64,000 bases of DNA from Photobacterium alginatilyticum (GTDB lineage Bacteria > Pseudomonadota > Gammaproteobacteria > Enterobacterales > Vibrionaceae). The translations under genes and the position numbers were made by a program. The stretch covers positions 85,650 through 149,649 of the forward strand of contig NZ_RSEJ01000014.1 in assembly GCF_009910675.1 (NCBI RefSeq), read 5' to 3'. Each line of letters starts with the position of its first letter. The stretch's first letter is position 1. Shown piece after piece: positions 8,307-18,466 of the stretch. The notes under the pieces were generated by a model. That model did not search any database. It was not told the origin of the DNA and worked only from the letters and a program-made list of their open reading frames with translations.

Positions 8307-8762
8307 TTACTGTCGGCCGGAGTGACCGAATCCGCCTTCGCCGCGGTCGCTGGCATCGAAGTCCGACACGATGTTGAAGTCAGCTTGCACCACAGGGACA
8401 AAGACCAGCTGGGCAATACGATCGCCCGGCTCGATGCTGAAGGTGCTGTGGCCGCGGTTCCACACCGATACCATCAGCTGGCCCTGATAATCCGAGTCGA
8501 TAAGCCCGACCAGATTACCCAGCACGATACCGTGCTTATGGCCGAGCCCCGAGCGAGGCAAAATGGTGGCCGCCAAACCCTGATCGGCAATGTGGATGGC
8601 AATGCCTGTCGGGATCAGGTGGGTTTGGCCCGGCTCGACGGTCAGTGCTTCGTCCAGGCAGGCTCGGAGGTCGAGGCCCGCCGATCCTTCCGTTGCGTAG
8701 GCCGGAAGCGGAAATTCGTTACCGACGCGCGGGTCGAGGATTTTCAGGTCAATGTTCTTCAT
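8307..8762 (-). CDS. dut: Deoxyuridine 5'-triphosphate nucleotidohydrolase (dUTPase)
   Basis: Hydrolyses dUTP to dUMP and pyrophosphate, which keeps uracil out of DNA and feeds dTMP synthesis. The start was moved to the ATG giving [14 protein letters not shown], which matches E. coli Dut; 13 further upstream codons in the open frame are not homologous. The 151-aa protein shows the trimeric dUTPase motifs: [35 protein letters not shown] and the C-terminal [11 protein letters not shown]. It starts 10 bp after the coaBC stop and is probably cotranscribed. Confidence 0.96.
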   Translation of the reverse strand: MKNIDLKILDPRVGNEFPLPAYATEGSAGLDLRACLDEALTVEPGQTHLIPTGIAIHIADQGLAATILPRSGLGHKHGIVLGNLVGLIDSDYQGQLMVSVWNRGHSTFSIEPGDRIAQLVFVPVVQADFNIVSDFDASDRGEGGFGHSGRQ

Positions 8763-8772
8763 GCGTGTTCTC

Positions 8773-9987
8773 TTAGTGTTGTTTCGCTTTAAACTGGTCA
8801 ATGATTTCGCTGATCAGCTGCTGGCCGAGCTCATGCTTTGATGCCAGTGGCAGTGCCTTGTCGCCTTCTGGCCAGTACAGATGCAGGGCATTGCTGTCGC
8901 TGTTAAAGCCCAGGCCTTGCTGGGAGACATCATTGGCACAAATTAAATCTAGGTTTTTGCGACTCAGTTTACCGCGGGCGTATTGCTCTACGTCCTGGGT
9001 TTCTGCGGCAAAGCCGACCGTGAAGGGGCGCTGTTCGGTCAGCCCGGCGACGCTGGCAACAATATCCGGATTTTTGACCAGTCGAAGTACCATTTCGTCT
9101 TCACCGGACTTTTTCTTCATTTTCTGAGTGGCGATTTCTGCCGGGCGAAAATCGGCTACGGCGGCGCAGGAGATGAAAATATCGTGGTTGGTTGCTGCGT
9201 CCATCGCTGCCTGATGCATCTGCTCGGCACTGTCGGTGTCGACTCGCTCGACGTTCGCAGGGGTCGCCAGATTGACCGGGCCGCTGATCAGGGTGACGTG
9301 TGCGCCGCGCTTGGCGGCAGCCTCGGCAATGGCATAGCCCATCTTGCCGGAGCTGTGGTTGGTCAGGTAGCGGACCGGATCGATCGATTCCCGTGTCGGC
9401 CCGGCGGTGATAGCAATCTTGATATTGCTTAAATCGGCAGGCTGAAAGAAGTCCTCGGCACGGTGAACCAGATCCATCGGCTCGAGCATGCGTCCCGGGC
9501 CGACATCGCCACAGGCCTGCTCGCCGCTGGCCGGCCCCCAGATATGGAAGCTGCGTCGTGCCAGGGTGGCCAGGTTTTCCTGAGTCGCGATATTGCTGTA
9601 CATCTGCTGGTTCATCGCCGGGGCAACGGCAATCGGCGAGTCCGTGGCAAGGCACAGGGTGCTGAGCAGATCATTGCCCATACCGGCAGCGATGCGGGCA
9701 ATCAGATCGGCCGTTGCCGGTGCCAGCAGAACCAAATCGGCCCATTTGGCCAGTTCGATATGGCCCATAGAGGCCTCGGCGGCAGGGTCGAAAAGGCTAT
9801 CAGAGACAGGGTTTCCCGAGACTGCCTGCATGGTAAGCGGAGTAATAAACTCCTGGGCGGACTGGGTCATCACGATACGTACCTCGGCGCCGCGCTCTAT
9901 CAAGCGACGCGTCAGCTCTGCGCATTTATAAGCTGCAATACCGCCGCTGATCCCCAGAAGTATTTTTTTTCCTGCCAGTGTTTGCAT
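8773..9987 (-). CDS. coaBC: Bifunctional phosphopantothenoylcysteine decarboxylase / phosphopantothenate-cysteine ligase
   Basis: Catalyses two consecutive steps of coenzyme A synthesis. The ATG at 9987 gives [21 protein letters not shown], matching the family start; upstream codons in frame lack homology. The N-terminal flavin-dependent CoaC half has the PAMNQQMY motif near residue 123. The C-terminal CoaB half has [23 protein letters not shown] and the ligase KKK region. The 404-aa length is normal. It precedes dut and is divergent from radC, as in many gammaproteobacteria. CoaD, a later step of the pathway, is encoded at 14.1-14.6 kb. Confidence 0.96.
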   Translation of the reverse strand: MQTLAGKKILLGISGGIAAYKCAELTRRLIERGAEVRIVMTQSAQEFITPLTMQAVSGNPVSDSLFDPAAEASMGHIELAKWADLVLLAPATADLIARIAAGMGNDLLSTLCLATDSPIAVAPAMNQQMYSNIATQENLATLARRSFHIWGPASGEQACGDVGPGRMLEPMDLVHRAEDFFQPADLSNIKIAITAGPTRESIDPVRYLTNHSSGKMGYAIAEAAAKRGAHVTLISGPVNLATPANVERVDTDSAEQMHQAAMDAATNHDIFISCAAVADFRPAEIATQKMKKKSGEDEMVLRLVKNPDIVASVAGLTEQRPFTVGFAAETQDVEQYARGKLSRKNLDLICANDVSQQGLGFNSDSNALHLYWPEGDKALPLASKHELGQQLISEIIDQFKAKQH

Positions 9988-10196
9988 TGTTCTGCCTGTC
10001 TCTGTGAGCCAATTCAATCTGGCCAACAAGATAGCACCAAAGGCCGTGAGATTCACCGTCCGAGATCAAGCGACAACCGGGAGCGGGCTGCAATGCAACT
10101 CAGGTGTTTTTTTGCGAAAGGTTTCTCACAAGCCGTGTCAGGTTCTTGTCTTGATATCTGCAAAGTCCTTTTCTGTAGCAATAGATTGGAGGATTT

Positions 10197-10871
10197 ATGT
10201 CTTTGAAGCAGTTACCACCGGCTTCCCGCCCGCGGGAAAAGCTATTGTCGCACGGTCCGGAAGCCTTAACCGATGCCGAGTTGCTGGCGATATTCCTGCG
10301 GACCGGTATTGCCGGGATGAATGCTATCGAGCTGGCGACATCGCTGTTGGATCAGTTTGGTTCGCTACGGGCCTTGTTGGCAGCAAGTAAGGAGGAGTTT
10401 TGCCGGCATAAAGGATTGGGACCGGCGAAGTATGCCTTGCTTCAGGCTGTATTGGCGATGAGTCACCGGCATTTTGAAGAAACACTAAAGAAAGAAGATG
10501 CCCTGACCAGCCCGGCGCATACACGTCGTTACCTGAGCCAGAAGCTGCGGGACAGACATCGTGAAGCATTTTATGTGCTGTTTTTGGATAACCAGCATCG
10601 GGTGCTGACCGGCGAGGTTCTTTTTGAGGGGACGATCGACACTGCAAGCGTTTATCCACGGGAAGTTGTAAAAAGATCACTGGAACTTAATGCAGCCGCG
10701 CTCATTTTAGCGCATAATCACCCGTCAGGCGTAGCAGAGCCGAGTCAGGCAGACCGTCGAATTACACGAAGAATCAGCGATGCGCTGGCCTTGGTCGATA
10801 TTCGCATCCTAGATCATTTTGTTGTTGGCGATGGGGAGATAGTTTCTTTCGCTGAACGAAATTGGCTATAA
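10197..10871 (+). CDS. radC: RadC-family JAMM/MPN+ protein
   Basis: Full-length 224-aa RadC, historically called a DNA repair protein; its true role remains unclear. The N-terminal UPF0758 helix-hairpin-helix part ([25 protein letters not shown]) is followed by the JAMM metal-binding signature HNHPSG...SQAD near residues 172-184. The ATG has a strong GGAGG ribosome site 7 nt upstream. It is divergent from coaBC and precedes rpmB, the usual order. The stop codon is embedded in an 8-bp hairpin (10862-10880), which may protect or end the transcript. Confidence 0.93.
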   Translation: MSLKQLPPASRPREKLLSHGPEALTDAELLAIFLRTGIAGMNAIELATSLLDQFGSLRALLAASKEEFCRHKGLGPAKYALLQAVLAMSHRHFEETLKKEDALTSPAHTRRYLSQKLRDRHREAFYVLFLDNQHRVLTGEVLFEGTIDTASVYPREVVKRSLELNAAALILAHNHPSGVAEPSQADRRITRRISDALALVDIRILDHFVVGDGEIVSFAERNWL

Positions 10872-10880
10872 AATAGCCAA
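10862..10880 (+). terminator. Hairpin overlapping the radC stop codon
   Basis: TTGGCTAT, a 3-nt loop AAA, then ATAGCCAA. It is a perfect 8-bp stem containing the radC stop, but no T run follows, so termination strength is doubtful. Confidence 0.4.
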
Positions 10881-10917
10881 AATTCGATCAAAAAGTTGAG
10901 AAAGGACTGCTCGGGAC

Positions 10918-10946
10918 TTGAGCAACTGGTTTTGACTTAGTATAAT
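10918..10946 (+). promoter_or_regulatory. Promoter of rpmB-rpmG
   Basis: TTGAGC (10918-10923) and a perfect TATAAT (10941-10946) are separated by 17 bp. The start-site region GCGCGACC is GC-rich, like the discriminator of growth-rate-controlled ribosomal promoters. It lies about 100 bp upstream of rpmB. Confidence 0.65.
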
Positions 10947-11043
10947 GCGCGACCTTTGATAGCTGTGGTTGTATGTGAAAAGTTTTTTCGCATTGAATTA
11001 ACCACGGTAGATATCGAGCTGAAACGATTTGGAGAAGACAGTA

Positions 11044-11280
11044 ATGTCCCGAGTATGCCAAGTAACTGGTAAGCGTCCTGTAACGGGTAACAACCGTTCA
11101 CACGCACGTAATGCCACCAAGCGTCGTTTTCTGCCGAACCTGCAAACTCATCGTTTCTGGGTAGAAAGCGAAAAACGCTTCGTTAAACTACGCCTTTCTG
11201 CGAAAGGTATGCGTATCATTGATAAGAAAGGCATCGATGCCGTTCTTGCAGATATGCGTACTCGCGGCGAGAACGTTTAA
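11044..11280 (+). CDS. rpmB: 50S ribosomal protein L28
   Basis: The 78-aa protein begins [20 protein letters not shown], the universal L28 start; five upstream in-frame codons were excluded. Basic and full length, it sits in the large ribosomal subunit. The rpmG start is 13 bp downstream, forming the conserved rpmB-rpmG operon. Confidence 0.97.
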   Translation: MSRVCQVTGKRPVTGNNRSHARNATKRRFLPNLQTHRFWVESEKRFVKLRLSAKGMRIIDKKGIDAVLADMRTRGENV

Positions 11281-11293
11281 GAGGATTTGAACA

Positions 11294-11461
11294 ATGGCTA
11301 AAGGCATTCGTGAGAAGATCCGTCTAGTATCATCTGCTGGTACAGGCCACTTCTACACTACCGACAAAAACAAGCGTAACATGCCAGGCAAATTCGAGAT
11401 CAAAAAATTTGATCCTGTAGTTCGCAAGCACGTTATGTACAAAGAAGCTAAAATCAAGTAA
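11294..11461 (+). CDS. rpmG: 50S ribosomal protein L33
   Basis: Short 55-aa gene found by translating downstream of rpmB. It starts [20 protein letters not shown] and ends MYKEAKIK. The C-form lacks the zinc-binding cysteine pairs found in the alternative L33 type, so it is the zinc-independent form. A GAGGA ribosome site precedes the ATG. It is followed by a factor-independent terminator. Confidence 0.97.
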   Translation: MAKGIREKIRLVSSAGTGHFYTTDKNKRNMPGKFEIKKFDPVVRKHVMYKEAKIK

Positions 11462-11486
11462 TTGATTTTTTCTGTTCTTTGATAAA

Positions 11487-11512
11487 AGCCCGGCATTTTG
11501 CTGGGTTTTTTT
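11487..11512 (+). terminator. rpmBG operon terminator
   Basis: CCCGGC and GCTGGG (one G-U pair) around ATTTT, followed by seven T residues, 27 bp after the rpmG stop. Confidence 0.8.
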
Positions 11513-11615
11513 ATGCCTGTCGTTTGCTGTTGCAGGTGTTTTCTCAACACCGTGCGTGTTGCGCTTTGGTGTTATTATTCATAGAGAAGTCCGACTGGGA
11601 TACAAGGGAAGAACT

Positions 11616-12098
11616 ATGGGGATCAAGTTGTCGCGGCGGGGATGGAACAACGTTATTATTATTTCCGTCGTTTTGTTTATTGCTGCTATCCAGTTTCCCG
11701 AGCTGATCCGGGCACGGCTTGAGCCGGAGGCCACACAGGCATCGCCGGAAGTGCAGGCCTTGTTGCCCGAACAGGCTGTTATCTCGCAATTGGTTCTGCC
11801 ACAGCATGTTTTTACTACCCAGGATGGCCGTTGGATTGTCGATCCTCATATCGTTCAACAGCCCGAGACGGTTATCGAGCACTGGCAGTCGATCACCGGT
11901 ACGCTTGTCGACGACGATACCATGGCCCAGCTCAAACCGCAGCTGAATGCCCCGGAGACTGTTGAAGTCTGGCTGCACTCTGCTGACGAGCCGGTACGGG
12001 TAACTGTCTATCAGCTGCCGCAGTTTTGGCTGCTAAAGAACTGGCAGGGTAACTGGTTGGCGATCTCTGTTGACGAATCTTATTTATTTCCTCATTGA
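11616..12098 (+). CDS. Uncharacterised single-pass membrane protein
   Basis: Not recognised as a named family. The ATG at 11616 (GGGAAG ribosome site) gives 160 aa: a short basic N-terminus (GIKLSRRGW), one hydrophobic segment at about residues 12-27, then a soluble, probably periplasmic domain with aromatic C-terminal half (YQLPQFWLLKNWQGNW). It lies between rpmG and mutM and ends 20 bp before mutM, so it may be cotranscribed with that DNA glycosylase. A longer start at 11556 is open but has no clear ribosome site. Gene position suggests a conserved Vibrionaceae gene; function unknown. Confidence 0.7.
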   Translation: MGIKLSRRGWNNVIIISVVLFIAAIQFPELIRARLEPEATQASPEVQALLPEQAVISQLVLPQHVFTTQDGRWIVDPHIVQQPETVIEHWQSITGTLVDDDTMAQLKPQLNAPETVEVWLHSADEPVRVTVYQLPQFWLLKNWQGNWLAISVDESYLFPH

Positions 12099-12118
12099 TT
12101 GTTTTTATGGATTGAGCC

Positions 12119-12931
12119 ATGCCTGAATTACCTGAAGTTGAAGTCAGCAGAATGGGGATCACTCCTCATGTTACGGGCCATCGTGTGGCCGAAATCATTG
12201 TCCGTAATCCCAGGCTACGCTGGCCGGTGCCTGAAGAGATCCGCCAGATTGAAGGTCAGGTGATCCGCAGGGTCAGCCGGAGGGCGAAATACCTGTTGCT
12301 TGAAACGGATATCGGTTACGCCATTGTCCATTTAGGGATGTCGGGAAGCTTGCGCGTGCTGCCGGCCTCGGTGCCGCCAGAAAAGCATGACCATGTGGAT
12401 CTGGTGCTGACGAGCGGCGAGGTTCTGAGATATAACGATCCGCGGCGGTTTGGCGCCTGGTTGTGGCAACAGCCTCTCAACGAAGAGCATACGGTGCTGA
12501 GCAAGCTCGGTCCCGAGCCTCTAAGTGATGCATTTACCGCTGATTACCTGTTTGACAGGGCGCAGGGAAAGCGAATGGCTATCAAGCAGTTTCTGATGGA
12601 CAACCAGGTGGTGGTGGGCGTCGGGAACATTTATGCCAACGAGTCCCTGTTCAGTGCGGGGATCCATCCGAAAAGAGCGGCAGGCAAGATTTCCTTGCAA
12701 CGGATGACAGTCCTGGTGGCCGAGGTGAAAGCTGTCCTGGCGTTTGCTATCGAGCAGGGCGGAACGACCCTGAAAGACTTCAAAAATGCCGACGGCAAGC
12801 CGGGCTATTTTGCCCAGGAGCTATTGGTGTACGGTAAGGGCGGCGAACCATGCCCTCGCTGTGACAAGACACTGAGCGAGATGAAAATTGGCCAGCGGGC
12901 AACGGTCTATTGCTCTGACTGCCAGACATAA
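12119..12931 (+). CDS. mutM: Formamidopyrimidine-DNA glycosylase (Fpg/MutM)
   Basis: Removes oxidised purines such as 8-oxoguanine and nicks the abasic site. The 270-aa protein starts [11 protein letters not shown], with catalytic Pro2 and Glu3. [16 protein letters not shown] near 163-178 forms the helix-two-turn-helix. The C-terminal zinc finger has cysteines in CPRC and CSDC. All key residues are present. In many relatives coaD follows directly; here an epimerase gene intervenes. Confidence 0.96.
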   Translation: MPELPEVEVSRMGITPHVTGHRVAEIIVRNPRLRWPVPEEIRQIEGQVIRRVSRRAKYLLLETDIGYAIVHLGMSGSLRVLPASVPPEKHDHVDLVLTSGEVLRYNDPRRFGAWLWQQPLNEEHTVLSKLGPEPLSDAFTADYLFDRAQGKRMAIKQFLMDNQVVVGVGNIYANESLFSAGIHPKRAAGKISLQRMTVLVAEVKAVLAFAIEQGGTTLKDFKNADGKPGYFAQELLVYGKGGEPCPRCDKTLSEMKIGQRATVYCSDCQT

Positions 12932-13067
12932 CTGATGTGTTTGTCACCGGTTGGCTTTATTCATACCTTGGTACCATAGCGAAACAGTCAGTCTATCACT
13001 ATGATTCAATGGTGATTGTATAGATTGAAGATGTGTCGTGTCGGCATATCTGCCGGGAAGGGAATAT

Positions 13068-14072
13068 ATGAAATATCTTGTCACGGGTGCTGCTGGGTTT
13101 ATCGGCAGTGCGGTTTCTGAGCGTCTGTGCGCGCAGGGGCACGAGGTTATCGGAATCGATAATATCAATGATTATTATGATATAGACCTCAAGCTGGCGC
13201 GGCTGGATCGTATTCGTCATCCGGCCTTTCGTTTTATCAAAATGGATCTTGCTGATCGTGACGGGGTGGCTGGGTTGTTTGCCGATCATCATTTTGATCG
13301 GGTGATCCACCTTGCTGCGCAGGCCGGGGTACGCTATTCCATTGATAATCCGATGGCGTATGCCGACAGTAATCTAGTCGGGCACCTGACGATTCTCGAA
13401 GGCTGTCGCCGGCATAAAGTCCAGCATCTGGTGTATGCTTCCTCTAGTTCGGTATATGGCCTGAATCAGAAGATGCCGTTTGCGACGACGGACAGTGTTG
13501 ATCATCCTATCTCGCTATATGCGGCAACCAAGAAATCCAACGAGCTGATGGCTCATACCTATTCCCACCTGTACGGTATCCCGACTACCGGTTTGCGCTT
13601 TTTTACCGTTTACGGCCCATGGGGCAGGCCAGATATGGCGCTGTTTAAGTTCACCAAGAAGATTGTTGATGGCGAGCCGATTGATATCTACAACCATGGT
13701 GATATGCGCCGTGACTTTACTTATATTGATGATATCGTCGAAGGGATTATCCGTATTCAGGATGTGATCCCGGCAAAGAATACTGACTGGACGGTTGAGG
13801 CGGGTACACCGGCAACTAGCTCGGCACCATACCGTGTCTACAATATTGGCCATGGCAGCCCAGTGAAGCTGATGAATTTCATTGAGGCGCTGGAAGAAGC
13901 ATTGGGTATCGAAGCCAGGAAAAATTTAATGCCGATGCAGCCGGGCGATGTGTATGCGACCTATGCGGATACGGAAGACTTGTTCAAGACCATTGATTAT
14001 AAGCCGGCTGTGTCAGTGAGAGACGGGGTGAAGGCTTTTGTGGACTGGTATAGGAAGTTTTATCTTGATTAG
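13068..14072 (+). CDS. NAD-dependent nucleotide-sugar epimerase, UDP-glucuronate 4-epimerase-like
   Basis: Short-chain dehydrogenase-fold enzyme of 334 aa. The ATG at 13068, after a GGGAAGGGA ribosome site, gives MKYLVTGAAGFIGSAV with the NAD-binding GxxGxxG. SSSSVYG at about 124-130 and the YxxxK catalytic pair (SLYAATKKSNEL) are present. The sequence pattern (NDYYDIDLKLARL, YGPWGRPDMALF) is typical of enzymes that convert UDP-glucuronate to UDP-galacturonate, suggesting acidic sugar in core or surface polysaccharide. Substrate is inferred. It stands between mutM and coaD with its own terminator. Confidence 0.85.
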   Translation: MKYLVTGAAGFIGSAVSERLCAQGHEVIGIDNINDYYDIDLKLARLDRIRHPAFRFIKMDLADRDGVAGLFADHHFDRVIHLAAQAGVRYSIDNPMAYADSNLVGHLTILEGCRRHKVQHLVYASSSSVYGLNQKMPFATTDSVDHPISLYAATKKSNELMAHTYSHLYGIPTTGLRFFTVYGPWGRPDMALFKFTKKIVDGEPIDIYNHGDMRRDFTYIDDIVEGIIRIQDVIPAKNTDWTVEAGTPATSSAPYRVYNIGHGSPVKLMNFIEALEEALGIEARKNLMPMQPGDVYATYADTEDLFKTIDYKPAVSVRDGVKAFVDWYRKFYLD

Positions 14073-14107
14073 CCTGTGTCGCATTCGGTGATAGGGACAA
14101 AGACAAC

Positions 14108-14131
14108 AAAGGAGGCGAGCGCCTCCTTTTT
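14108..14131. terminator. Bidirectional terminator between epimerase gene and coaD
   Basis: AAAGGAGGC (14108-14116) and GCCTCCTTT pair around GAGC, followed by T residues. It serves both convergent genes. Confidence 0.75.
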
Positions 14132-14143
14132 GGTATATGGGCT

Positions 14144-14668
<525 letters not shown>

Positions 14669-14781
14669 TTATGCTATCAAAAAAGCAGCTGGCTGCTCCA
14701 TCTTTCACGCCAATTGCTATGGTTAATTTTTCCCTATCTTGTATTATCCGGACGGATTGGTTTTAGTTGGAACAAGGTGCT

Positions 14782-15813
14782 ATGAAGAAAGTTCTCGTTG
14801 TGCGAAATGATAAAATTGGCGATTTCATGCTGGCCTGGCCCAGTTTTGCGATGCTCAAGCAATCACTGCCAGAGTGTCGGGTTACCGCTCTTGTTCCCAA
14901 CTATACCGCGCCGGTTGCCAGACTTTGTCCGTGGATTGACGAGGTGATGATCGATCCAACGGCAAAGTCGAGTAAGGCAGAGCAGGCTGAGCTGGTTTCG
15001 GATATCAAGCAACGAGGGTTTGATGCGGCAATTTGCCTGTTCTCGAATGGCTATAATGCCAAGTTACTCTGGAAGGCAGGGATCCCTTACCGCCTGGCAC
15101 CGGCAACCAAGCTCGCACAGTTACTGTTCAACCGTCGCCTGAAGCAGCGCCGCTCCCGCTCGGAAAAGCCGGAGTTTGAGTACAATTTGGATTTGATCCG
15201 TTTCTTTCTGGCAGATAACCAGATCGACTGCCACGAGCCGCAGGGCCCTTATCTGGCCTTTGACAAAGAGGTATTGGCGGCACAGAAAGAGAAGCTTATA
15301 GCACAGTTGGCTCTGGATAGCGGCAAACCATGGTGCTTTATCCACGTCGGCAGTGGCGGTTCGGCCAACAATCTGTCGCTGGCACAGTATGCCGAGTTGA
15401 TTAAAGGCGTGGCAAAACAGCAGCATTGTGAATTTGTACTGACTGCCGGGCCGGGCGAGGAAGCGATGGCGGCGTCGCTGTATGCATTAATCAAGACAGA
15501 AGTGTCTGCCTATGTCTACGACAAGAACGACGGCCTGCAAGATTTCACCCGTTCTCTGGCATGTGCCGATCTGTTTATGGCCGGATCGACTGGCCCGCTG
15601 CATATCGCGGCTGCCCTTGATGTGCCGACGATGGGTTTCTTCCCGAGTAAGCGCTCAGCAACCCCGTTGCGGTGGAAGACACTGAACACGGCCGGACGTC
15701 ATTTGGCATTCTGTCCGCCTGCCGGCAAGGAGCAGGAGACGGACATGAGACTGATTGAGATTGAGGCGGTGCTGGAAGACGCTAAGCCTTGGGTGGCTCA
15801 GTACTGCTCCTGA
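14782..15813 (+). CDS. Glycosyltransferase family 9 (heptosyltransferase-like)
   Basis: The protein of 343 aa starts [20 protein letters not shown], the GT9 N-terminus of ADP-heptose:LPS heptosyltransferases. The nucleotide-binding C-terminal Rossmann half has [10 protein letters not shown] near 193 and [15 protein letters not shown] near 270. It probably adds a heptose (or related sugar) to the LPS core; the exact acceptor cannot be read. Its 3' end overlaps the convergent GT2 gene by 32 bp, so the two transcripts are complementary there. ATG chosen over an in-frame TTG 15 bp upstream because of the AAGGTG site. Confidence 0.85.
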   Translation: MKKVLVVRNDKIGDFMLAWPSFAMLKQSLPECRVTALVPNYTAPVARLCPWIDEVMIDPTAKSSKAEQAELVSDIKQRGFDAAICLFSNGYNAKLLWKAGIPYRLAPATKLAQLLFNRRLKQRRSRSEKPEFEYNLDLIRFFLADNQIDCHEPQGPYLAFDKEVLAAQKEKLIAQLALDSGKPWCFIHVGSGGSANNLSLAQYAELIKGVAKQQHCEFVLTAGPGEEAMAASLYALIKTEVSAYVYDKNDGLQDFTRSLACADLFMAGSTGPLHIAAALDVPTMGFFPSKRSATPLRWKTLNTAGRHLAFCPPAGKEQETDMRLIEIEAVLEDAKPWVAQYCS

Positions 15814-16567
15814 TCCACAGATCGGCATATTTCACGAATGTGGAGTGTGCCGATAGAATCGATAGCAGGAAGCCCTGCTTGCCATCAAGAAAGCCCGCTC
15901 TAAGCACATACATTTTCAGGAAGCAGCCAATAGCGTGCAGCAGGCCCTGGCCGATGCTGCTGCGTTTGCCGCGCTTTTCCCGTTGCTCAGCCCAGGCTTT
16001 GGCATAGCCGGCCGATTTTACCAGATAGTGGTGTAAGTCGTTGTAGGTGAAGTGCAGCAGATCGCCTTGCAGCGGCTGTACTTTCATCTCCGGGGATAGC
16101 TCAACTTTCTCGTGTACCAGATCCTGGTTGTACTGTGTCAGCTTGGTCGGATAGAGGCGGTTGACGCGATCCGGGTACCAGCCACAGTGGCGGATATAGC
16201 GGCCAAATACCCAGCTCAGACGAGGAATACTGTATACCGTATTGTCCTGAGGCGATGAGAGCACGTCCATGATGTTCTGCTGGAGCTCCGGAGTGACTCG
16301 CTCATCGGCATCTAGCCACAGGATGTAGTCAGACTCGACATGGCTCTGGGCCAGTCGGCGCTGGGGGCCGAATCCCGGCCATTCGGCATTGACGAAGAAC
16401 TTGTCGGTATACTGACGGGCAATAGTCTCGGTATTGTCAGTACTTCCGGCATCGAGTACAACAATCTCGTCTACCCAGCCTGAAACTGACTTCAGGCAGG
16501 CCTGTAAGTTATCGGCTTCATTTTTGACGATCAGCGCAACAGCAAGGGTCGGCTTAGTGGCACTCAT
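15782..16567 (-). CDS. Glycosyltransferase family 2, WaaE/KdtX-like LPS core glucosyltransferase
   Basis: The 261-aa protein has a GT-A nucleotide-binding fold: [15 protein letters not shown] near residue 11, [10 protein letters not shown] near 38 and the DxD metal motif in LWLDADERV near 83. It resembles the WaaE/KdtX proteins that add a glucose to heptose I of the inner core. It starts inside the upstream GT9 gene through a four-base ATGA overlap, so translation is coupled. The 3' end overlaps the opposite-strand GT9 gene. Confidence 0.85.
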   Translation of the reverse strand: MSATKPTLAVALIVKNEADNLQACLKSVSGWVDEIVVLDAGSTDNTETIARQYTDKFFVNAEWPGFGPQRRLAQSHVESDYILWLDADERVTPELQQNIMDVLSSPQDNTVYSIPRLSWVFGRYIRHCGWYPDRVNRLYPTKLTQYNQDLVHEKVELSPEMKVQPLQGDLLHFTYNDLHHYLVKSAGYAKAWAEQREKRGKRSSIGQGLLHAIGCFLKMYVLRAGFLDGKQGFLLSILSAHSTFVKYADLWIRSSTEPPKA

Positions 16568-17628
16568 TGTGTCTCCTTAAGGATATGAAAATCAGATAGG
16601 GCTTTGTCGAGCATGGTAATAACGGCTTCGGCACGAATGCGCTGCATAGCATCAGGATCTTTGACCCGGCTTCGCCAGGACAGTTCGCTTAACTGTTTAC
16701 CCGTTTCTGCCTCAATGGCTTCCTGGTAGGCGCTGACAACGTAATCCAGGTAACGGTAGGGACCAGTTCGCTTCGGGTTGTGATGGGCGTAAAGGCCAAT
16801 AACCGGTGTGTTGGTGGCAACGGCCATATGGGCCGGGCCGGTATCGGGCGCAATCACCAGCTTTGCCTCTGCCAACAAGGCAAGCATTTGTTTCAGACTG
16901 CTCTTTCCGACCAGGTTGGTCAGCGGCACGCTGCTCTGTTGGCAGACCTGCTCGGCCAGCTGTATTTCGACCTCTGCCGGACTGCCGGCCAAAATGACTT
17001 TCATTCCCCTGGCGGCCGCATGCTCGGCAACCTTTGCGTAGCCAGCGGCAGTCCAGTTTTTGAATGCTTTGCTGGCGGCAGGCACGATAACCAGTACTGG
17101 CGTTGAATCTGAGTATTGCTTGGCCCAGTCTTGGTCAGCCTGAGAGAGTTCAAGTTCCCAACGGGGATGGATATTTTCAATGCCTATGGTCTGGGCAAAG
17201 GCCATAAACCCATCGAGCACATGGGGAGAGTCTGGTGATGTTACCGGGGTATTAATGAACCAGTTTTGCAGATCACTGCTTCGGGTTTTATCAAAACCGA
17301 GACGGTATTTTGCCCGGATCCCCAGGCTGGCAATGCTGGCTCTTAGTGCGGTTTGCAAGTGCAGCAGTGCATCGAATCGTTCGCCGCGAAGCTGTTGCCA
17401 TAACTGCCTATAGCCTTTCCATCCCTGCTTTTTGTCAAAGGGAATGACACGCACGCCGGGTAAATCACCCAGCAGCTGCGCTTCCGCCTTGCCCATGATC
17501 CACGTAATTTTTGTTGAGGGCCATTGGCGCTGTATCGCCTGAACCATGGCACAGGTATTGCAGGCATCGCCGATAGCGGAAAGACGGAGGACACATAATG
17601 AAGACGGAGGGGACGAAAATAGGGCCAT
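16564..17628 (-). CDS. Glycosyltransferase family 9 (heptosyltransferase-like)
   Basis: The 354-aa protein carries GT9 features: [19 protein letters not shown] near residue 14, [13 protein letters not shown] near 180, and [26 protein letters not shown] near 257-282 for sugar-nucleotide binding. It belongs to the heptosyltransferase I-like branch common in Vibrio core loci. A two-codon longer TTG start is possible; ATG at 17628 is preferred. It is the first gene of a two-gene minus-strand unit with the GT2 gene and is divergent from kdkA. Confidence 0.85.
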   Translation of the reverse strand: MALFSSPPSSLCVLRLSAIGDACNTCAMVQAIQRQWPSTKITWIMGKAEAQLLGDLPGVRVIPFDKKQGWKGYRQLWQQLRGERFDALLHLQTALRASIASLGIRAKYRLGFDKTRSSDLQNWFINTPVTSPDSPHVLDGFMAFAQTIGIENIHPRWELELSQADQDWAKQYSDSTPVLVIVPAASKAFKNWTAAGYAKVAEHAAARGMKVILAGSPAEVEIQLAEQVCQQSSVPLTNLVGKSSLKQMLALLAEAKLVIAPDTGPAHMAVATNTPVIGLYAHHNPKRTGPYRYLDYVVSAYQEAIEAETGKQLSELSWRSRVKDPDAMQRIRAEAVITMLDKALSDFHILKETQ

Positions 17629-17706
17629 ATACAATTGCTCTGGAACTCATTAACCTGCATTATGCAGCTGGGATTTAAAATTGTAAAACGACTCATCTTA
17701 ACGATT

Positions 17707-18411
17707 ATGCAAGTATTGTCACTTAATGGAAGCCGGATCTGGTTTGATGATTCGCTACTTAAAACAGAGCCGGCACGCTGCTTTGATCCAAATTACTGGC
17801 AGCAACAGGGCGCGATTACCGGGCAAGCCAGCGGTCGTGGCACGACATACTTTATTTCTACTCCCCAGTTACCGATGGCTTTGCGTCATTATTGGCGTGG
17901 GGGATTATTGGGAAAGTTGGTGAAAGATCAGTATTTCTTTACCGGCTGGGAAAAGACACGTTGTGCTGAAGAGATCAAGTTGTTGCAACTCTTGGCTGAG
18001 GGTGGTGTCAGAGTGCCGAGGCCGGTGGCTGCCAGGGCAGTAAGGCGTGGCCTGATATACCGGGCCGATATTCTCACCGAGCAGGTTGCCAATGCCAGGG
18101 ATCTGGTCGCTGTGCTGCAACAGAGAAAGCTATCTGAAAGCGAGTGGCGGGACATCGGGTTGTTAATTGGGAAAATGCATACCTTGCAGGTATGTCACAC
18201 CGATTTGAATATACATAATATATTATTGGACGATAAGGGACAGTTCTGGCTTATCGACTTTGACAAGTGCTATCAGAGCAAGGGTGACAAGTGGAAACAA
18301 AGTAACCTTGAGCGTTTGCAACGCTCATTGAGGAAAGAGGTACAGCGGTTTTCTATAATGTGGGATGAGAGCGAATGGAATTGGCTATATAACAGCTATA
18401 AAGAAAGTTAA
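17707..18411 (+). CDS. kdkA: 3-deoxy-D-manno-octulosonate (Kdo) kinase
   Basis: Phosphorylates the Kdo residue of Kdo-lipid A at the inner face of the inner membrane. The 234-aa product is collinear with Haemophilus KdkA: GRGTTYFI near 47, LRHYWRGGLLGKL near 62, then kinase-like HTDLNIHNILL (catalytic Asp near 166) and WLIDFDKC (metal Asp). KdkA occurs in bacteria that carry a single phosphorylated Kdo, as in Haemophilus and Vibrio. The start is uncertain: upstream ATG codons at 17662 and earlier are open, but homology begins near 17707. Confidence 0.9.
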   Translation: MQVLSLNGSRIWFDDSLLKTEPARCFDPNYWQQQGAITGQASGRGTTYFISTPQLPMALRHYWRGGLLGKLVKDQYFFTGWEKTRCAEEIKLLQLLAEGGVRVPRPVAARAVRRGLIYRADILTEQVANARDLVAVLQQRKLSESEWRDIGLLIGKMHTLQVCHTDLNIHNILLDDKGQFWLIDFDKCYQSKGDKWKQSNLERLQRSLRKEVQRFSIMWDESEWNWLYNSYKES

Positions 18412-18466
18412 ATACTCTTGAAAAGTGAATATTTTTTGACGTGATTAGAAGATAGAAAGTGAAACT

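Noticed and set aside
9463..10206. 247-codon frame on the plus strand opposite coaBC
   Set aside because: Lies antisense to the well-supported coaBC; sequence has no domain pattern and arises from codon structure of the real gene.
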